Positions 50,943 through 60,330 of a stretch of DNA of 64,000 bases are shown here, piece by piece. The stretch spans positions 2,232,001 to 2,296,000 of the forward strand of contig NZ_VDMS01000001.1 of assembly GCF_006346395.1 (NCBI RefSeq). The letters are read 5' to 3'. Position 1 is the stretch's first letter; each line of letters begins with the position of its first letter. The notes below the pieces were generated by a model. That model did not search any database. It worked only from the letters and a program-made list of their open reading frames with translations, and had not been told where the DNA came from. A program made the position numbers and the translations under genes. Origin of the DNA: Nocardioides plantarum (GTDB taxonomy: Bacteria; Actinomycetota; Actinomycetes; Propionibacteriales; Nocardioidaceae).

Positions 50943-53485
50943 GGGGCGTCCGATCCGGGACCTCGACAAGCTCGATCACCGAGAGCGGATCGAGGCAACG
51001 ACAGGACCATGGTGAGCCCGCCGCCGGGGGTGTCCTCGGCGGACAGCTCGCCACCCAGCGCGAGCGTGAGGCCCTGCGCGACAGCCAGTCCCAGCCCGAG
51101 CCCGCCCGGCGTGGTGTCGGACAGCCGCTGGAACGGCTCGAACATCCGCTCCCGCTGCTCGGCCGGTACGCCGGGCCCGCGGTCGACCACCATCACCTCG
51201 ACCCGGGTCGGCAGCACGTGCGCGAGCACCCGGACCGGCTCGCCGGCCCCGCCGGCCGCGGCGGAGGAGACGCGCACGGCGTTGGAGACCAGGTTGGCCA
51301 CCACCCGCTCGAGCAGACCGGCGTCGGTGTGCACCACCGGGGCGGGCTCGTCGACGTCGAGGACGACGGCGCCCGGCGGCTGACCGGCGAGGGCGAGGGG
51401 GAGCACCTCGTCGAGGCTACGGTCCCGCAGCACCGGGTGGACCAGGCCGCTCTGCAGCCGGGACAGGTCGAGCAGGTTGTCGATGAGGCCCTCGAGCTGG
51501 TCGGTCGAGGAGTCGAGCGACTCCAACAGGGTCGCCCGGTCGGCGGCCCCGACCTCGCCCCCGACGAGTCCGTCGACCGAGGCGCGCATGGTCGCCAGGG
51601 GGGTGCGCAGGTCGTGGGAGACCGCGCGCAGCAGGGCGGTGCTGGTGGCCTCGGCGCTCTCGAGGGTGGCGGCGCGCTGCTCGCGCTCGCGCAGCCGGCG
51701 GTACTCCAGCACCAGCGACGTCTGCACGGCGAACGCCTCGAGCACCTTCTGGTCGGTCGCGCGCAGCGGCTCGCCGCGCAGGCAGAGGATGTGGTCGTCG
51801 TCGACCTTGACCCGGGTGTCGCCCTCGTCGGGGCTGCACGCGTGCGACGGGCCCGCGTGCGCCATGACCTCCCACCCGAGGCGCCCCTGCGCCAGCAGCG
51901 ACACCGAGGCCTGGCCGAACACCTCGCGGACCCGCTCGACGATGGCCTCGGCGGTGTCCTGTCCGGTCAGCACCGAGCGCGACAGCGAGCTCATCGTGGC
52001 GGCCTCGGTGCGCGCGCGCAGCGCGTCGCCGGCCCGCCGCGAGGCGCGGTCGACGACGGTCGCGACCCCGGCCGCCACGGCGACGTACACCAGGAGCGCC
52101 GTGAGGTTGGCCGGCTCGGCGACGGTGAGCCGGCCGGTCGGCGGGGTGAAGAAGTAGTTGAGGGCGAAGAAGCTGACGACCGCGGCGACCAGCGCCGGTA
52201 GCAGTCCGCCGACCAGGGCGACCGCGACGGTGCCGGCGAGCAGCAGCATCTCGGCCAGCGGCAGCTGGTCGGTGTCGCGGAACGCCTGCAGCGCCCAGGT
52301 GAGCAGCACCGGCATGACCACGGCCGTCGCCCAGCCCGCGACCTGGCGGCCCCGGCTCAACGGCGACACGATCGACCGACGGCGGGTGCCGCGCGAGACC
52401 TGGTCGTGGGTGACCAGGTGGACGTCGACCGAGCCGGCGAGCGAGGCGATCCGGTCGCCCGTCGTACCGGCGACGAGCTTGCGCAGGCGCCCGTGCCGCG
52501 ACACCCCGACGACGACCATCGTCGCGTTGGAGGCGGTCGCGAAGTCGACGACCGCGCCGGCGACGTCCTCGCCGACGATGGAGTGGAAGGTGCCGCCGAG
52601 CGAGGCCACCAGCTGCTGGGCCCGCGCGATCCGCCGCTCGTCGGGGTTGCGCAGGCCGTCGGAGGCGATCACGTGCACGGCCAGCAGCTCCGAGCCGGCC
52701 GCGCGCTGCGCCAGCCGGGCGCCCCGGCGCAGCAGCGTCTCGCTCTCGGCGCCGCCGGTGACGGCGACGACGATGCGCTCCTTGGTCGGCCACGGGTGGT
52801 CGATGTCGTGCGCGCGGCGGTAGTCGCCGAGCGCGTCGTCGACCCGGTCGGCCACCCACAGCAGCGCCAGCTCGCGCAGCGCGGTGAGGTTGCCGACCCG
52901 GAAGTACGACGTCAGCGAGGCGTCGATCCGGTCGGGCTGGTAGACGTTGCCGTGGGCCATCCGCCGGCGCAGCGCCTCGGGCGACATGTCGACGAGCTGG
53001 ATCTGCTCGGCGGTGCGGACGACCTCGTCGGGCACGGTCTCGCGCTGGCGTACGCCGGTGATCCGCTCGACCTCGTCGTTGAGCGACTCGAGGTGCTGGA
53101 TGTTGACGGTCGTGATGACGTCGATGCCCGCGTCGAGCAGCACGGCCACGTCGGCGGCGCGCTTCTCGCGCGGGCTGCCCGGCACGTTGGTGTGCGCGAG
53201 CTCGTCGACCAGCACGACCTGCGGCTTGCGGGCCAGGATCGCGTCGGTGTCCATCTCGGTGAGCGTCGTGCCGCGGTGCTCCACCTCGCGCCGCGGCACC
53301 ACCTCGAGGTCGCCCACCATGTCGACGGTGTGGCGCCGCCCGTGCGTCTCGACGTAGCCCACGACCACGTCGGTGCCGCGCTCGACGCGGCGCCGCGCCT
53401 CGCCGAGCATCGCGTAGGTCTTGCCCACCCCGGGCGCCGCGCCGAGGTAGACCGTCAACCGGCCCCGCCGCGGCTCGTCACTCAC
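50939..53485 (-). CDS. kdpD: KdpD, potassium sensor histidine kinase
   Basis: 848 residues. The N-terminal KdpD domain has Walker A GAAPGVGKTYAML and QVVLVDELAHTNVPGSPREK. A UspA-like domain follows (VVAVTGGAESETLLRRGARL), then the DUF4118 four-helix membrane domain (MPVLLTWALQAFRDTDQLPL onwards), a GAF-like segment, the HisKA box RAVSHDLRTPLATMRASVDG and the HATPase (ANLVSNAVRVSS; DRGPGVPAEQRERMFEPF; GGLGLGLAVAQGL). The C-terminal 14 residues (LGDRACRGPGSDAP) are encoded partly by a REP-A repeat (50959-50983), so the tail is acquired. It phosphorylates KdpE. Confidence 0.95.
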   Translation of the reverse strand: MSDEPRRGRLTVYLGAAPGVGKTYAMLGEARRRVERGTDVVVGYVETHGRRHTVDMVGDLEVVPRREVEHRGTTLTEMDTDAILARKPQVVLVDELAHTNVPGSPREKRAADVAVLLDAGIDVITTVNIQHLESLNDEVERITGVRQRETVPDEVVRTAEQIQLVDMSPEALRRRMAHGNVYQPDRIDASLTSYFRVGNLTALRELALLWVADRVDDALGDYRRAHDIDHPWPTKERIVVAVTGGAESETLLRRGARLAQRAAGSELLAVHVIASDGLRNPDERRIARAQQLVASLGGTFHSIVGEDVAGAVVDFATASNATMVVVGVSRHGRLRKLVAGTTGDRIASLAGSVDVHLVTHDQVSRGTRRRSIVSPLSRGRQVAGWATAVVMPVLLTWALQAFRDTDQLPLAEMLLLAGTVAVALVGGLLPALVAAVVSFFALNYFFTPPTGRLTVAEPANLTALLVYVAVAAGVATVVDRASRRAGDALRARTEAATMSSLSRSVLTGQDTAEAIVERVREVFGQASVSLLAQGRLGWEVMAHAGPSHACSPDEGDTRVKVDDDHILCLRGEPLRATDQKVLEAFAVQTSLVLEYRRLREREQRAATLESAEATSTALLRAVSHDLRTPLATMRASVDGLVGGEVGAADRATLLESLDSSTDQLEGLIDNLLDLSRLQSGLVHPVLRDRSLDEVLPLALAGQPPGAVVLDVDEPAPVVHTDAGLLERVVANLVSNAVRVSSAAAGGAGEPVRVLAHVLPTRVEVMVVDRGPGVPAEQRERMFEPFQRLSDTTPGGLGLGLAVAQGLTLALGGELSAEDTPGGGLTMVLSLPRSALGDRACRGPGSDAP
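50959..50983 (-). repeat. REP-A element inside the kdpD 3' end
   Basis: GACCTCGACAAGCTCGATCA followed by CCGAG; in the kdpD frame it is read as LGDRACRG immediately before the stop. Confidence 0.8.
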
Positions 53486-53507
53486 GGTGTCGATCCTCGC
53501 ACCTGAT

Positions 53508-53597
53508 GGTGGTCTCGAGGCTCGTCGCTAGCGCTCCTCGCACCTCGACCGCCGTCGGACGTCGGTCGAGGTGCGAGCGCAGCGAGCCTCGAGACCA
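53508..53597. repeat. Inverted pair of REP-B elements between kdpC and kdpD
   Basis: A left copy (53508-53550, GGTGGTCTCGAGGCTCGTCG to CGCACCTCGACC) and an oppositely oriented right copy (53563-53597, GGTCGAGGTGCGAGCGCAGC to GCCTCGAGACCAC) can fold into a long hairpin of about 35-bp arms. It lies between the kdpC stop (53600) and the kdpD start (53485), so it could separate expression of the transporter from the sensor genes. Confidence 0.8.
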
Positions 53598-53599
53598 CG

Positions 53600-54211
53600 T
53601 CACTTCGCTGCGTTCTTCACCGAGATGTTGAGCAGCAGCACGTTGACCGTCGGCTCCCCCAGCACCCCGAGGGGTCGGCCGTGCGTGGCCTTGTCGACCA
53701 GGCGGCGTACGACGTCCTCCGACAGGTCGTTCTCGCGCGCCACCCGTGGCACCTGGAGGGCTGCGTAAGCCTCCGAGATGTGCGGGTCGAGCCCGGAGCC
53801 GGACGCGGTGACGGCGTCTGGCGGCACCTGCGACTCGGCGACGCCCTCGCGCTCGGCCACCTCGGCCTTGCGCTGGGTGATGGCGGCGATCAGGTCGGGG
53901 CTCTCGGGCCCGAGGTTGGAGCCGTAGGTGCTGAGCATGTCGTAGCCGTCGCCGGCCGCCGAGGGACGCGGCTGGAAGAGCGTGGGGTCGTCGACGAGCT
54001 GGCCGATCAGCGCGGAGCCGACGGCCTCGCCCCGGTCGGTGGTGTGCTCGCCGGTCGCGGTGACCAGCGAGCCGTTGGCCCGCCACGGCGCGACGGCCTG
54101 GGCGAAGCCGGTGACGAGCAGGGGATAGGCGACGCCCAGCACGAGCGTCAGCGCGACGAGCACGCGCAGCCCGGCGAGGCTGTTGCGGAACAGCGAGAGG
54201 AGGTCCTTCAT
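53600..54211 (-). CDS. kdpC: KdpC, subunit of the K+-transporting P-type ATPase
   Basis: 203 residues. One N-terminal membrane helix (LAGLRVLVALTLVLGVAYPL), then the periplasmic-side domain with GSALIGQLVDDPTLFQPRPS, GYDMLSTYGSNLGPESPDLI, VPPDAVTASGSGLDPHISEA and a C-terminal LGVLGEPTVNVLLLNISV. It stabilises the KdpFABC complex and helps K+ or ATP binding. Separated from kdpB by 18 bp. Confidence 0.95.
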   Translation of the reverse strand: MKDLLSLFRNSLAGLRVLVALTLVLGVAYPLLVTGFAQAVAPWRANGSLVTATGEHTTDRGEAVGSALIGQLVDDPTLFQPRPSAAGDGYDMLSTYGSNLGPESPDLIAAITQRKAEVAEREGVAESQVPPDAVTASGSGLDPHISEAYAALQVPRVARENDLSEDVVRRLVDKATHGRPLGVLGEPTVNVLLLNISVKNAAK

Positions 54212-54229
54212 GACAGCGTTACCTGGTTC

Positions 54230-56269
54230 CTAGAGTCCGGGGATGAGCGAGACGACGAGGTCGAGCAGCTTGATGCCGACGAACGGCGCGATCAGGCCAC
54301 CGACGCCGTAGACGAGCAGGTTGCGCTGCAGCAGGGCCGAGGCCGAGGCCGGCTTGTACTTCACGCCCCGCAGCGACAGCGGGATCAGCGCGACGATGAC
54401 CAGCGCGTTGAAGATGACCGCCGAGACGATCGCCGACTCGGGACTGCTCAGCTGCATGACGTTGAGCTTGTCGAGCGCCGGGAACGCGCTGACGAACAGC
54501 GCCGGCAGGATCGCGAAGTACTTCGCGACGTCGTTGGCCACCGAGAACGTCGTGAGCGCCCCGCGGGTGATGAGCAGCTGCTTGCCGATCTCGACGACGT
54601 CGAGCAGCTTGGTCGGGTCGGAGTCGAGGTCGACCATGTTGCCGGCCTCCTTGGCCGCGGTCGTGCCCGTGTTCATCGCGACGCCGACGTCGGCCTGGGC
54701 CAGCGCGGGGGCGTCGTTGGTGCCGTCGCCGCACATGGCGACCATCCGGCCGCCCTGCTGCTCCTTCTTGATCAGCGCGAGCTTGTCCTCGGGGGTGGCC
54801 TCGGCGAGCACGTCGTCGACACCGGCCTCCTTCGCGATCGCGGTGGCGGTGACCTTGTTGTCGCCGGTGATCATCACGGTGCGGATGCCCATCGCGCGCA
54901 GCTCCTCGAACCGCTCGCGGATGCCGTCCTTGACGACGTCCTTGAGGTGCACGACGCCGAGCAGCCGCCCGGACTCCGCGACCACGAGCGGGGTGCCGCC
55001 CGAGCTGCTGACCCGCTCGACGATGGCGTCGATCTCCGGCGTCGAGCCGCCGGCCCACGCGGCCACGGCCGAGGCCGCGCCCTTGCGGATCTCGCGGCCG
55101 CCGACGTCGATGCCGCTCATCCGCGTGGCGGCCGAGAACTCGACGTACGTCGCGCCCCCGTCAGCGTCGGCTGAGGTGCGAGCGGAGCGAGCCTCGAAGC
55201 CACGCTGCTCCACCAGCGTCACGATCGACCGCCCCTCGGGTGTCTCGTCGGCCAGCGACGACAGCAGCGCGGCCTCGGCGAGCTCCTCGGGGGTCACGCC
55301 GGGCGCCGGCAGCAGCTCGGAGGCCTGCCGGTTGCCGTAGGTGATGGTGCCGGTCTTGTCGAGCAGCAGCACGTCGACGTCGCCGGCGGCCTCGACCGCG
55401 CGGCCCGACATGGCGAGCACGTTGCGGCGTACGAGCCGGTCCATGCCGGCGATGCCGATGGCCGAGAGGAGGGCGCCGATCGTGGTCGGGATCAGGCAGA
55501 CCAGGAGCGCCACCAGCACCAGCACCGACACGTCGGCGTTGCTGTAGTCGGCGAAGAACCAGAGCGTCGCGCAGACGACGACGAACACCACGGTCAGCGC
55601 CGAGAGCAGCACGTTGAGGGCGATCTCGTTGGGGGTCCGCTGGCGTTCGGAGCCCTCGACCAGCGCGATCATCCGGTCGACGAACGACTGGCCGGGCTCG
55701 GAGGTGATCCGGACGACGATCCGGTCCGACAGCACGATCGTGCCGCCGGTGACGGCACTGCGGTCGCCACCGGACTCGCGGATCACCGGTGCGGACTCAC
55801 CCGTCACGGCCGACTCGTCGACCGAGGCGATGCCCTCGATGACGTCGCCGTCACCGGGGATCCGCTCGCCGGCCTCGACGACGACCACGTCGCCGGCGCG
55901 CAGCGCGGTGGAGGAGACGGGCTCGAGCCCGCCGTCCGCCGTACGACGCCGCGCCGGTGTCTCGGTCTGCAGCTCGCGCAGGCTGGCGGCCTGGGCCTTG
56001 CCGCGGCCCTCGGCGACCGACTCGGCCAGGGTGCCGAAGAGCACCGTGAGCCACAGCCAGACGGTGACGATCCAGCCCATGGTGCTGGGGTCCACGACCG
56101 AGATGACGGTGGTGACGACGGCGCCGATCTCGACCACGAGCATCACCGGGGTGGCGAGCAGCTCGCGGGGGTCGAGCTTGCGGAAGGCGCCGGGCAGGGC
56201 CTCGCCGACCTGGGCGGTGGTCAGGACGCTGGTGGGTGCGGGTGCGGGTGCGGATGTGGTGGTGCTCAT
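54230..56269 (-). CDS. kdpB: KdpB, catalytic P-type ATPase subunit, with a REP-derived insert
   Basis: 679 residues; the ATG overlaps the kdpA stop (ATGA). Motifs: [20 protein letters not shown] (A-domain TGES), [20 protein letters not shown], phosphorylation site [62 protein letters not shown] and [20 protein letters not shown]. It couples ATP hydrolysis to K+ uptake. In the nucleotide-binding domain, [16 protein letters not shown] between VEQRG and ATYVEF comes from a REP-B element (55169-55201) in frame. The loop is variable in the family, so function is probably retained. Confidence 0.95.
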   Translation of the reverse strand: MSTTTSAPAPAPTSVLTTAQVGEALPGAFRKLDPRELLATPVMLVVEIGAVVTTVISVVDPSTMGWIVTVWLWLTVLFGTLAESVAEGRGKAQAASLRELQTETPARRRTADGGLEPVSSTALRAGDVVVVEAGERIPGDGDVIEGIASVDESAVTGESAPVIRESGGDRSAVTGGTIVLSDRIVVRITSEPGQSFVDRMIALVEGSERQRTPNEIALNVLLSALTVVFVVVCATLWFFADYSNADVSVLVLVALLVCLIPTTIGALLSAIGIAGMDRLVRRNVLAMSGRAVEAAGDVDVLLLDKTGTITYGNRQASELLPAPGVTPEELAEAALLSSLADETPEGRSIVTLVEQRGFEARSARTSADADGGATYVEFSAATRMSGIDVGGREIRKGAASAVAAWAGGSTPEIDAIVERVSSSGGTPLVVAESGRLLGVVHLKDVVKDGIRERFEELRAMGIRTVMITGDNKVTATAIAKEAGVDDVLAEATPEDKLALIKKEQQGGRMVAMCGDGTNDAPALAQADVGVAMNTGTTAAKEAGNMVDLDSDPTKLLDVVEIGKQLLITRGALTTFSVANDVAKYFAILPALFVSAFPALDKLNVMQLSSPESAIVSAVIFNALVIVALIPLSLRGVKYKPASASALLQRNLLVYGVGGLIAPFVGIKLLDLVVSLIPGL
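55169..55201 (+). repeat. REP-B element inside kdpB
   Basis: GGCTGAGGTGCGAGCGGAGC followed by GAGCCTCGAAGCC, matching the intergenic REP-B copies at 53563 and 61714. Translated on the minus strand as [11 protein letters not shown]. Confidence 0.8.
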
Positions 56270-57942
56270 GAGAGGGCCTCGGCGATCGGGCCGAGCGCGA
56301 GCACCGGGACGAAGGTCAGACCGACCACGACCAGGGCCACGCCCGACAGCAGGACGACGAACAGGGGTGAGTGGGTGGGCAGGGTGCCCGAGCTCGGCGG
56401 TCGCTGCCCCTGGCTGGCGAACCGGCCGGCGAGGCCGAGCACCAGGAGCATCGGGACGAACCGGCCGAGCAGCATCAGGAGCCCGAGCAGGGTGTTCCAG
56501 AACGGGGTGCCCGAGGTGAGCCCGCCGAAGGCCGAGCCGTTGTTGTTGGCGGCCGAGGTGACGGCGTACACCGCCTCGGAGAGGCCGTGCGGCCCGGTCT
56601 CCTGCAGGCCGGCCAGTCCGTCGCTCGCGGTGATCGCGATGGCGCCCCCGACGAGCACCAGGATCGGCGTGGTGAGCACGTAGCCCGCGACCAGCACGAT
56701 CTCCTTCTGGCCGATGCGCTTGCCGAGGTACTCCGGGGTGCGCCCGACCATCAGGCCGCTGAGGAACACGGTGACGACGGCCAGCATCAACATGCCGTAG
56801 AGGCCGGAGCCCACGCCGCCGGGGATGATCTCGCCGAGCATCATGTTGAACATCGCGACGCCGCCGCCGGGGGCGGTGAGCGAGTCGTGCATCGAGTCGA
56901 CCGCGCCGGTCGACGTCGCGGTGGTGGTGGCGGCGAAGAGCGCGGAGGCCGCCGTACCGAAGCGGGTCTCCTTGCCCTCGAGCGCGCCGCCGGCGAGCTG
57001 GGGTGCGGTGCCGTGCCCGGCCATCTCGGCCCAGGTCAGCAGGGCGACGGACACGGCGAAGAGCAGCGCCATCACCGACAGGATCGCCACGCCCTGGCGG
57101 CGGTCGCCGACGATGACGCCGAACGCCCAGGCCATCGAGAACGGGATGACCAGCATCAGGAAGATCTGCAGCAGGTTCGACAGGCCGTTGGGGTTCTCGA
57201 ACGGGTGTGCGGAGTTGACGTTGTAGAAACCACCGCCGTTGGTGCCGAGCTGCTTGATCGCCTCCTGGCTGGCCACGGGGCCGCCGGTGAGGCTCTGGTG
57301 GCCGCCGGTCAGGGTGCTGATCGTGTGGGTGTCGGACAGGTTCTGGATGACCCCCATCAGCACGAACGCGACGGCGGCGAGGAGCGCCATCGGCAGCAGC
57401 ACCCGGTACGTCGTCCGCACCAGGTCGGCCCAGAAGTTGCCGACCCGACCGGCGTTGGCCGGGTCGACGGCCCGCTTGGCCAGCCCGCGGGCGAAGGCCG
57501 CCGCGACGGCCATGCCGACCGCAGCCGACACGAAGTTCTGCACCGACAGGCCGCTGGCCTGCATCAGGTGCCCGATGGTGACCTCGCCGGAGTACCACTG
57601 CCAGTTGGTGTTGGTGACGAACGAGACGGCGGTGTTGAAGGCGCCGTCGGGGGGCAGCCCGGGGAAGCCGAGCGAGAGCGGCAGGTGCTCCTGCAGCCGG
57701 CCCAGGGCGTAGAGCCCCAGCACGCTGACGAGCGAGAACCCGAGCACGGCGCCGGCGTACGAGCGCCAGTGCTGGTCGGCGTCGGGGTCGACCCGCAGCA
57801 CGCGGTAGGTCACCCGCTCGACGCCGAGGTGCCGCTGGGAGGTGTAGAGGTGGGCCAGCCACCGCCCGAGCAGCGGCACGGACAGGACGAGGAGGACCAC
57901 CAGGAGCGCGATCTGGCCGATCGCCGGCGCGAGCTCACTCAC
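56266..57942 (-). CDS. kdpA: KdpA, K+-binding and translocating subunit
   Basis: 558 residues from GTG 57942, overlapping the kdpF end by 8 bp. Ten membrane segments with four selectivity-filter-like turns: [55 protein letters not shown] and a region around [20 protein letters not shown]. Related to K+ channels (SKT superfamily). Works with KdpB for high-affinity K+ import. Confidence 0.96.
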   Translation of the reverse strand: MSELAPAIGQIALLVVLLVLSVPLLGRWLAHLYTSQRHLGVERVTYRVLRVDPDADQHWRSYAGAVLGFSLVSVLGLYALGRLQEHLPLSLGFPGLPPDGAFNTAVSFVTNTNWQWYSGEVTIGHLMQASGLSVQNFVSAAVGMAVAAAFARGLAKRAVDPANAGRVGNFWADLVRTTYRVLLPMALLAAVAFVLMGVIQNLSDTHTISTLTGGHQSLTGGPVASQEAIKQLGTNGGGFYNVNSAHPFENPNGLSNLLQIFLMLVIPFSMAWAFGVIVGDRRQGVAILSVMALLFAVSVALLTWAEMAGHGTAPQLAGGALEGKETRFGTAASALFAATTTATSTGAVDSMHDSLTAPGGGVAMFNMMLGEIIPGGVGSGLYGMLMLAVVTVFLSGLMVGRTPEYLGKRIGQKEIVLVAGYVLTTPILVLVGGAIAITASDGLAGLQETGPHGLSEAVYAVTSAANNNGSAFGGLTSGTPFWNTLLGLLMLLGRFVPMLLVLGLAGRFASQGQRPPSSGTLPTHSPLFVVLLSGVALVVVGLTFVPVLALGPIAEALS

Positions 57943-58027
57943 GGTCGAGGAGGCCGATCAGGAGCGCCAGCAGCGAGAACGCCACGACGATGGTCAGCAG
58001 GAAGAGGACGTCGTTCACGTGCTCCAT
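57935..58027 (-). CDS. kdpF: KdpF, small membrane subunit
   Basis: 30 residues: MEHVNDVLFLLTIVVAFSLL then [10 protein letters not shown]. One membrane helix, usual KdpF length, first gene of the kdpFABC-kdpDE operon and overlapping kdpA by 8 bp. It stabilises the complex in other species. Confidence 0.85.
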   Translation of the reverse strand: MEHVNDVLFLLTIVVAFSLLALLIGLLDRE

Positions 58028-58059
58028 CTGACGGCCGTTCGGGGCTCTCCACCTGCGGT

Positions 58060-58086
58060 CTTGACGCTTCCTTGACGCCGTCAAGG
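58060..58086 (-). promoter_or_regulatory. Probable KdpE site: GTCAAG direct repeat, kdpF promoter
   Basis: On the minus strand GTCAAG occurs twice with 11-bp spacing (58076-58071 and 58065-58060: GTCAAGGAAGCGTCAAG), the spacing used by OmpR/PhoB-family dimers. It lies 33 bp upstream of the kdpF start. A third element makes CCTTGACG/CGTCAAGG a 17-bp inverted repeat at 58070-58086. Confidence 0.65.
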
Positions 58087-58144
58087 CCTGCCCTGACGCG
58101 TTCCCTACGCCTCGCCGGTCGCGGTGTGAGGCGGGCCACGGACG

Positions 58145-58235
58145 CTCGGTGGTCGAGCCCTCTCTCCTCGGTGGTCGAGCCGTCTCTCCTCGGTGGTCGA
58201 GCTGTCTCTCCTCGGTGGTCGAGCTTGTCGAGACC
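58145..58235 (+). repeat. REP-A array, four units, non-coding
   Basis: Units CTCGGTGGTCGAGCCCTCTC etc. repeat every 22 bp (58145, 58167, 58189, 58211); the last ends GAGCTTGTCGAGACC. It lies between the divergent kdpF and DUF4118 promoters. Confidence 0.85.
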
Positions 58236-58259
58236 CGTGCGGCGCATCCGCCCGACCCC

Positions 58260-58281
58260 GTCAAGATCGCGTCAAGGCCCT
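58260..58281 (+). promoter_or_regulatory. Matching GTCAAG direct repeat, DUF4118 promoter
   Basis: GTCAAGATCGCGTCAAG (58260-58276): the same hexamer pair with the same 11-bp spacing and same orientation toward the gene as in the kdpF promoter, 40 bp upstream of ATG 58317. It suggests joint control of kdp and the DUF4118 gene by KdpE. Confidence 0.6.
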
Positions 58282-58316
58282 TGACCCGCGTCGTGACGCC
58301 GGAGCCTGATGGAGGC

Positions 58317-59066
58317 ATGCGCCCGCATCCGTCCGGCTTCCCCGTCCTCCTCGCGACGAGCCTCGTCGCACCCGTCGTGGTCTGCGCGCTCCTCTACCCG
58401 GCGCGTGCGTCGATCAGCGACGCCAACGCCGTCCTGCTGCTCGTCCTGGTCGTGGTCGGCGCGGCGGCGACCGGGCGGCGGGCCGCGGGCGTCGTGGCCG
58501 CCCTGTCGAGCACCGTCTGCTTCGACCTCTTCCTCACCGAGCCCTACCTGCGCCTCACGATCTCCGACCGCGACGACGTCGAGACCGCCGTGCTGCTGAC
58601 CCTCGTCGGGGTCGTGGTGACCGAGATCGCCCACTGGGGCATCCGGCAGCGGACCCGGGCCAGCGGCCGCGCCGGCTACCTCGACGGCCTGGTCTCGGCG
58701 GCCGCCATGGCGGCGGACGGCGACGTGCCCCCGGCCGTCCTGACCGACATCGTCGGCCGCCAGATCGGCGACGTGCTGGGGCTCGACTCGTGCACGTTCC
58801 GTGCCGGACCCCCGGCCGACCACCCCCGGCTGCGGACCGACGGGTCGGTGACCTACGAGGGCCGCGAGGTCGACGTCGACCGATCGGGACTGCCGACCTG
58901 GGACGTCGTCGAGCTGCCGGTGCGCTCCGGTGGGACGGTGCGCGGCACGTTCGTGCTGACCAGCGCCTCGCGCCAGACCTGGCCCACGCTCGAGCAGCGG
59001 CTGGTGGCGGTGACGCTGGCCGACCAGGTCGGCTCGGCCCTCGTCACGCCGAGCCCCGCTCCGTGA
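58317..59066 (+). CDS. KdpD-like DUF4118 membrane protein without kinase domain
   Basis: 249 residues from ATG 58317. Residues about 8-110 form a DUF4118 membrane domain as in KdpD: FPVLLATSLVAPVVVCALLY, AVLLLVLVVVGAAATGRRAA, GVVAALSSTVCFDLFLTEPY, LRLTISDRDDVETAVLLTLV. A soluble C-terminal GAF-like part follows (SAAAMAADGDVPPAVLTDIV; GLDSCTFRAGPPAD; LEQRLVAVTLADQVGSALV). HisKA and ATPase domains are absent. Divergent from kdpF and sharing its predicted KdpE site; it may adjust KdpD signalling. Confidence 0.8.
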   Translation: MRPHPSGFPVLLATSLVAPVVVCALLYPARASISDANAVLLLVLVVVGAAATGRRAAGVVAALSSTVCFDLFLTEPYLRLTISDRDDVETAVLLTLVGVVVTEIAHWGIRQRTRASGRAGYLDGLVSAAAMAADGDVPPAVLTDIVGRQIGDVLGLDSCTFRAGPPADHPRLRTDGSVTYEGREVDVDRSGLPTWDVVELPVRSGGTVRGTFVLTSASRQTWPTLEQRLVAVTLADQVGSALVTPSPAP

Positions 59067-59305
59067 AGACGATGGAGAGGATGGCGAGGACGGCCCTCAG
59101 GCCGTCCGGGCCAGCGCGAACAGGTAGCGGAGTCGCCAGCCGTGCTGGGGCATGAGGTCGAAGCTCGTGCCGTAGACGATCGGCACGAGGTTCGACCCTG
59201 CCAGCAGGATCCTTCCGGTTCACGGGCCGGGGCGTCAGGATCTCGTCGAGATCCTGGGGCGGGACCGGCATTTGCCATGCTCACCGCACGCATGAGAATC
59301 AGCGA

Positions 59306-60028
59306 ATGGCTCAGGAGCGAGAGATCCACTCCCACGTCGTCGATGGCGTGCGGCACTTCTGGTGGACCGAGACCCTCTGGGTTGAAGCCGCCGGCCTGCC
59401 GGTGACGTCGGTGCCCATCGCGGACATCGCCGAGTTCGACCAGAACTGCTGGTTCGGGGCCACGCCACCGACGTGTCGAGAGGTGGCCGAGCACGCACGT
59501 CGCATCGAGGTGGCCGACCTGAGCTACCCGGTGATCCTGAACGTCGACGGGGGTCTCATGGACGGTGGTCACCGGATCGCCCGCGCTTGGCTCGACGGAC
59601 TCACCGAGGTCGACGCCGTCCGCTTCGAGGTTCTCCCGGCACCGAGCTGGACCATGCCGGAGGTCGTGGTCCAAGCGCGACGGAAGCGCGCTGAGACGTT
59701 GTTCGTGCACGAGGTCACGCCCCATGTCAGGTTCCGCACCAACGGCGGGCGACCCTTCGAGCCGCGTGGAACCAGCGCGGGCGAGTTCATTGTGGTCAAC
59801 GGAACCCTCGAGTCCGGGCCGCGGTACCGCAATGCTCGTGTTGCTCGTTTCCACGCGTCAGTTGTCAGCCCACCCGGCGACACCTCCTACGCGATGGCCG
59901 CGCTCCACTATCCGGCCGACCCTGACCTGGTCGCGGAGAAGGACTGTCACGTGGTCCTTTGGGCGCTGGCACCCCAGGACGTCCCGGCCGGAACGGTCAT
60001 CTCGTCCATTGGCGTTGTCGAGACCTGA
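59306..60028 (+). CDS. Hypothetical protein with ParB/sulfiredoxin-like fold
   Basis: 240 residues from ATG 59306. Residues about 32-105 match the ParB/Srx nuclease-like fold: TSVPIADIAEFDQNCWFGAT, then YPVILNVDGGLMDGGHRIAR (motif DGGHRIA, like DGxHR in ParB-fold proteins), then AWLDGLTEVDAVRFEVLP. The C-terminal half is beta-rich (cupin-like spacing, VVSPPGDTSYAMAALHYPAD, CHVVLWALAPQDVPAGTVIS). No partner gene nearby. Function unknown; DNA or cofactor binding is possible. Confidence 0.65.
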   Translation: MAQEREIHSHVVDGVRHFWWTETLWVEAAGLPVTSVPIADIAEFDQNCWFGATPPTCREVAEHARRIEVADLSYPVILNVDGGLMDGGHRIARAWLDGLTEVDAVRFEVLPAPSWTMPEVVVQARRKRAETLFVHEVTPHVRFRTNGGRPFEPRGTSAGEFIVVNGTLESGPRYRNARVARFHASVVSPPGDTSYAMAALHYPADPDLVAEKDCHVVLWALAPQDVPAGTVISSIGVVET

Positions 60029-60330
60029 GCCGGGGGACCGGCCCACGCGACACGTCGAAGACTGCTGTTCGGCATCCCGATCGCCCCGCTCATCACGTGT
60101 CACCGATGCGCACGACGGAATCGGACGCGTTCCCGCCGGCCAGCGCCTCCTCGTGCGCATCAGTCCGGTCCACCGTCCGGATCCTAGGAGGCGGGGCCCT
60201 GCCGGGCGCCGACTATTCGGCGTGAGCGGGCACCCTCAGGCGGCTTGGCCTGCCCAGGGTCACGCCCGTTTCGGCTGGGTGGGTGGTTGAGCGTGCGGAC
60301 GCGGTGATGGTGGACCTCGGACGACGACTA
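60029..60330. other. 302-bp intergenic region
   Basis: No supported gene or RNA. Several short GC-rich inverted repeats occur (for example around 60234-60255) without clear terminator features. Confidence 0.4.

Noticed and set aside
58145..58235. CRISPR-like array
   Set aside because: Contiguous 22-bp units with no spacers and no cas genes; it is the REP-A family seen elsewhere as single copies.
57935..58318. 127-residue minus-strand ORF ending in kdpF
   Set aside because: Its first 97 codons read through the REP-A array and the kdp promoter; only the last 30 residues are KdpF.
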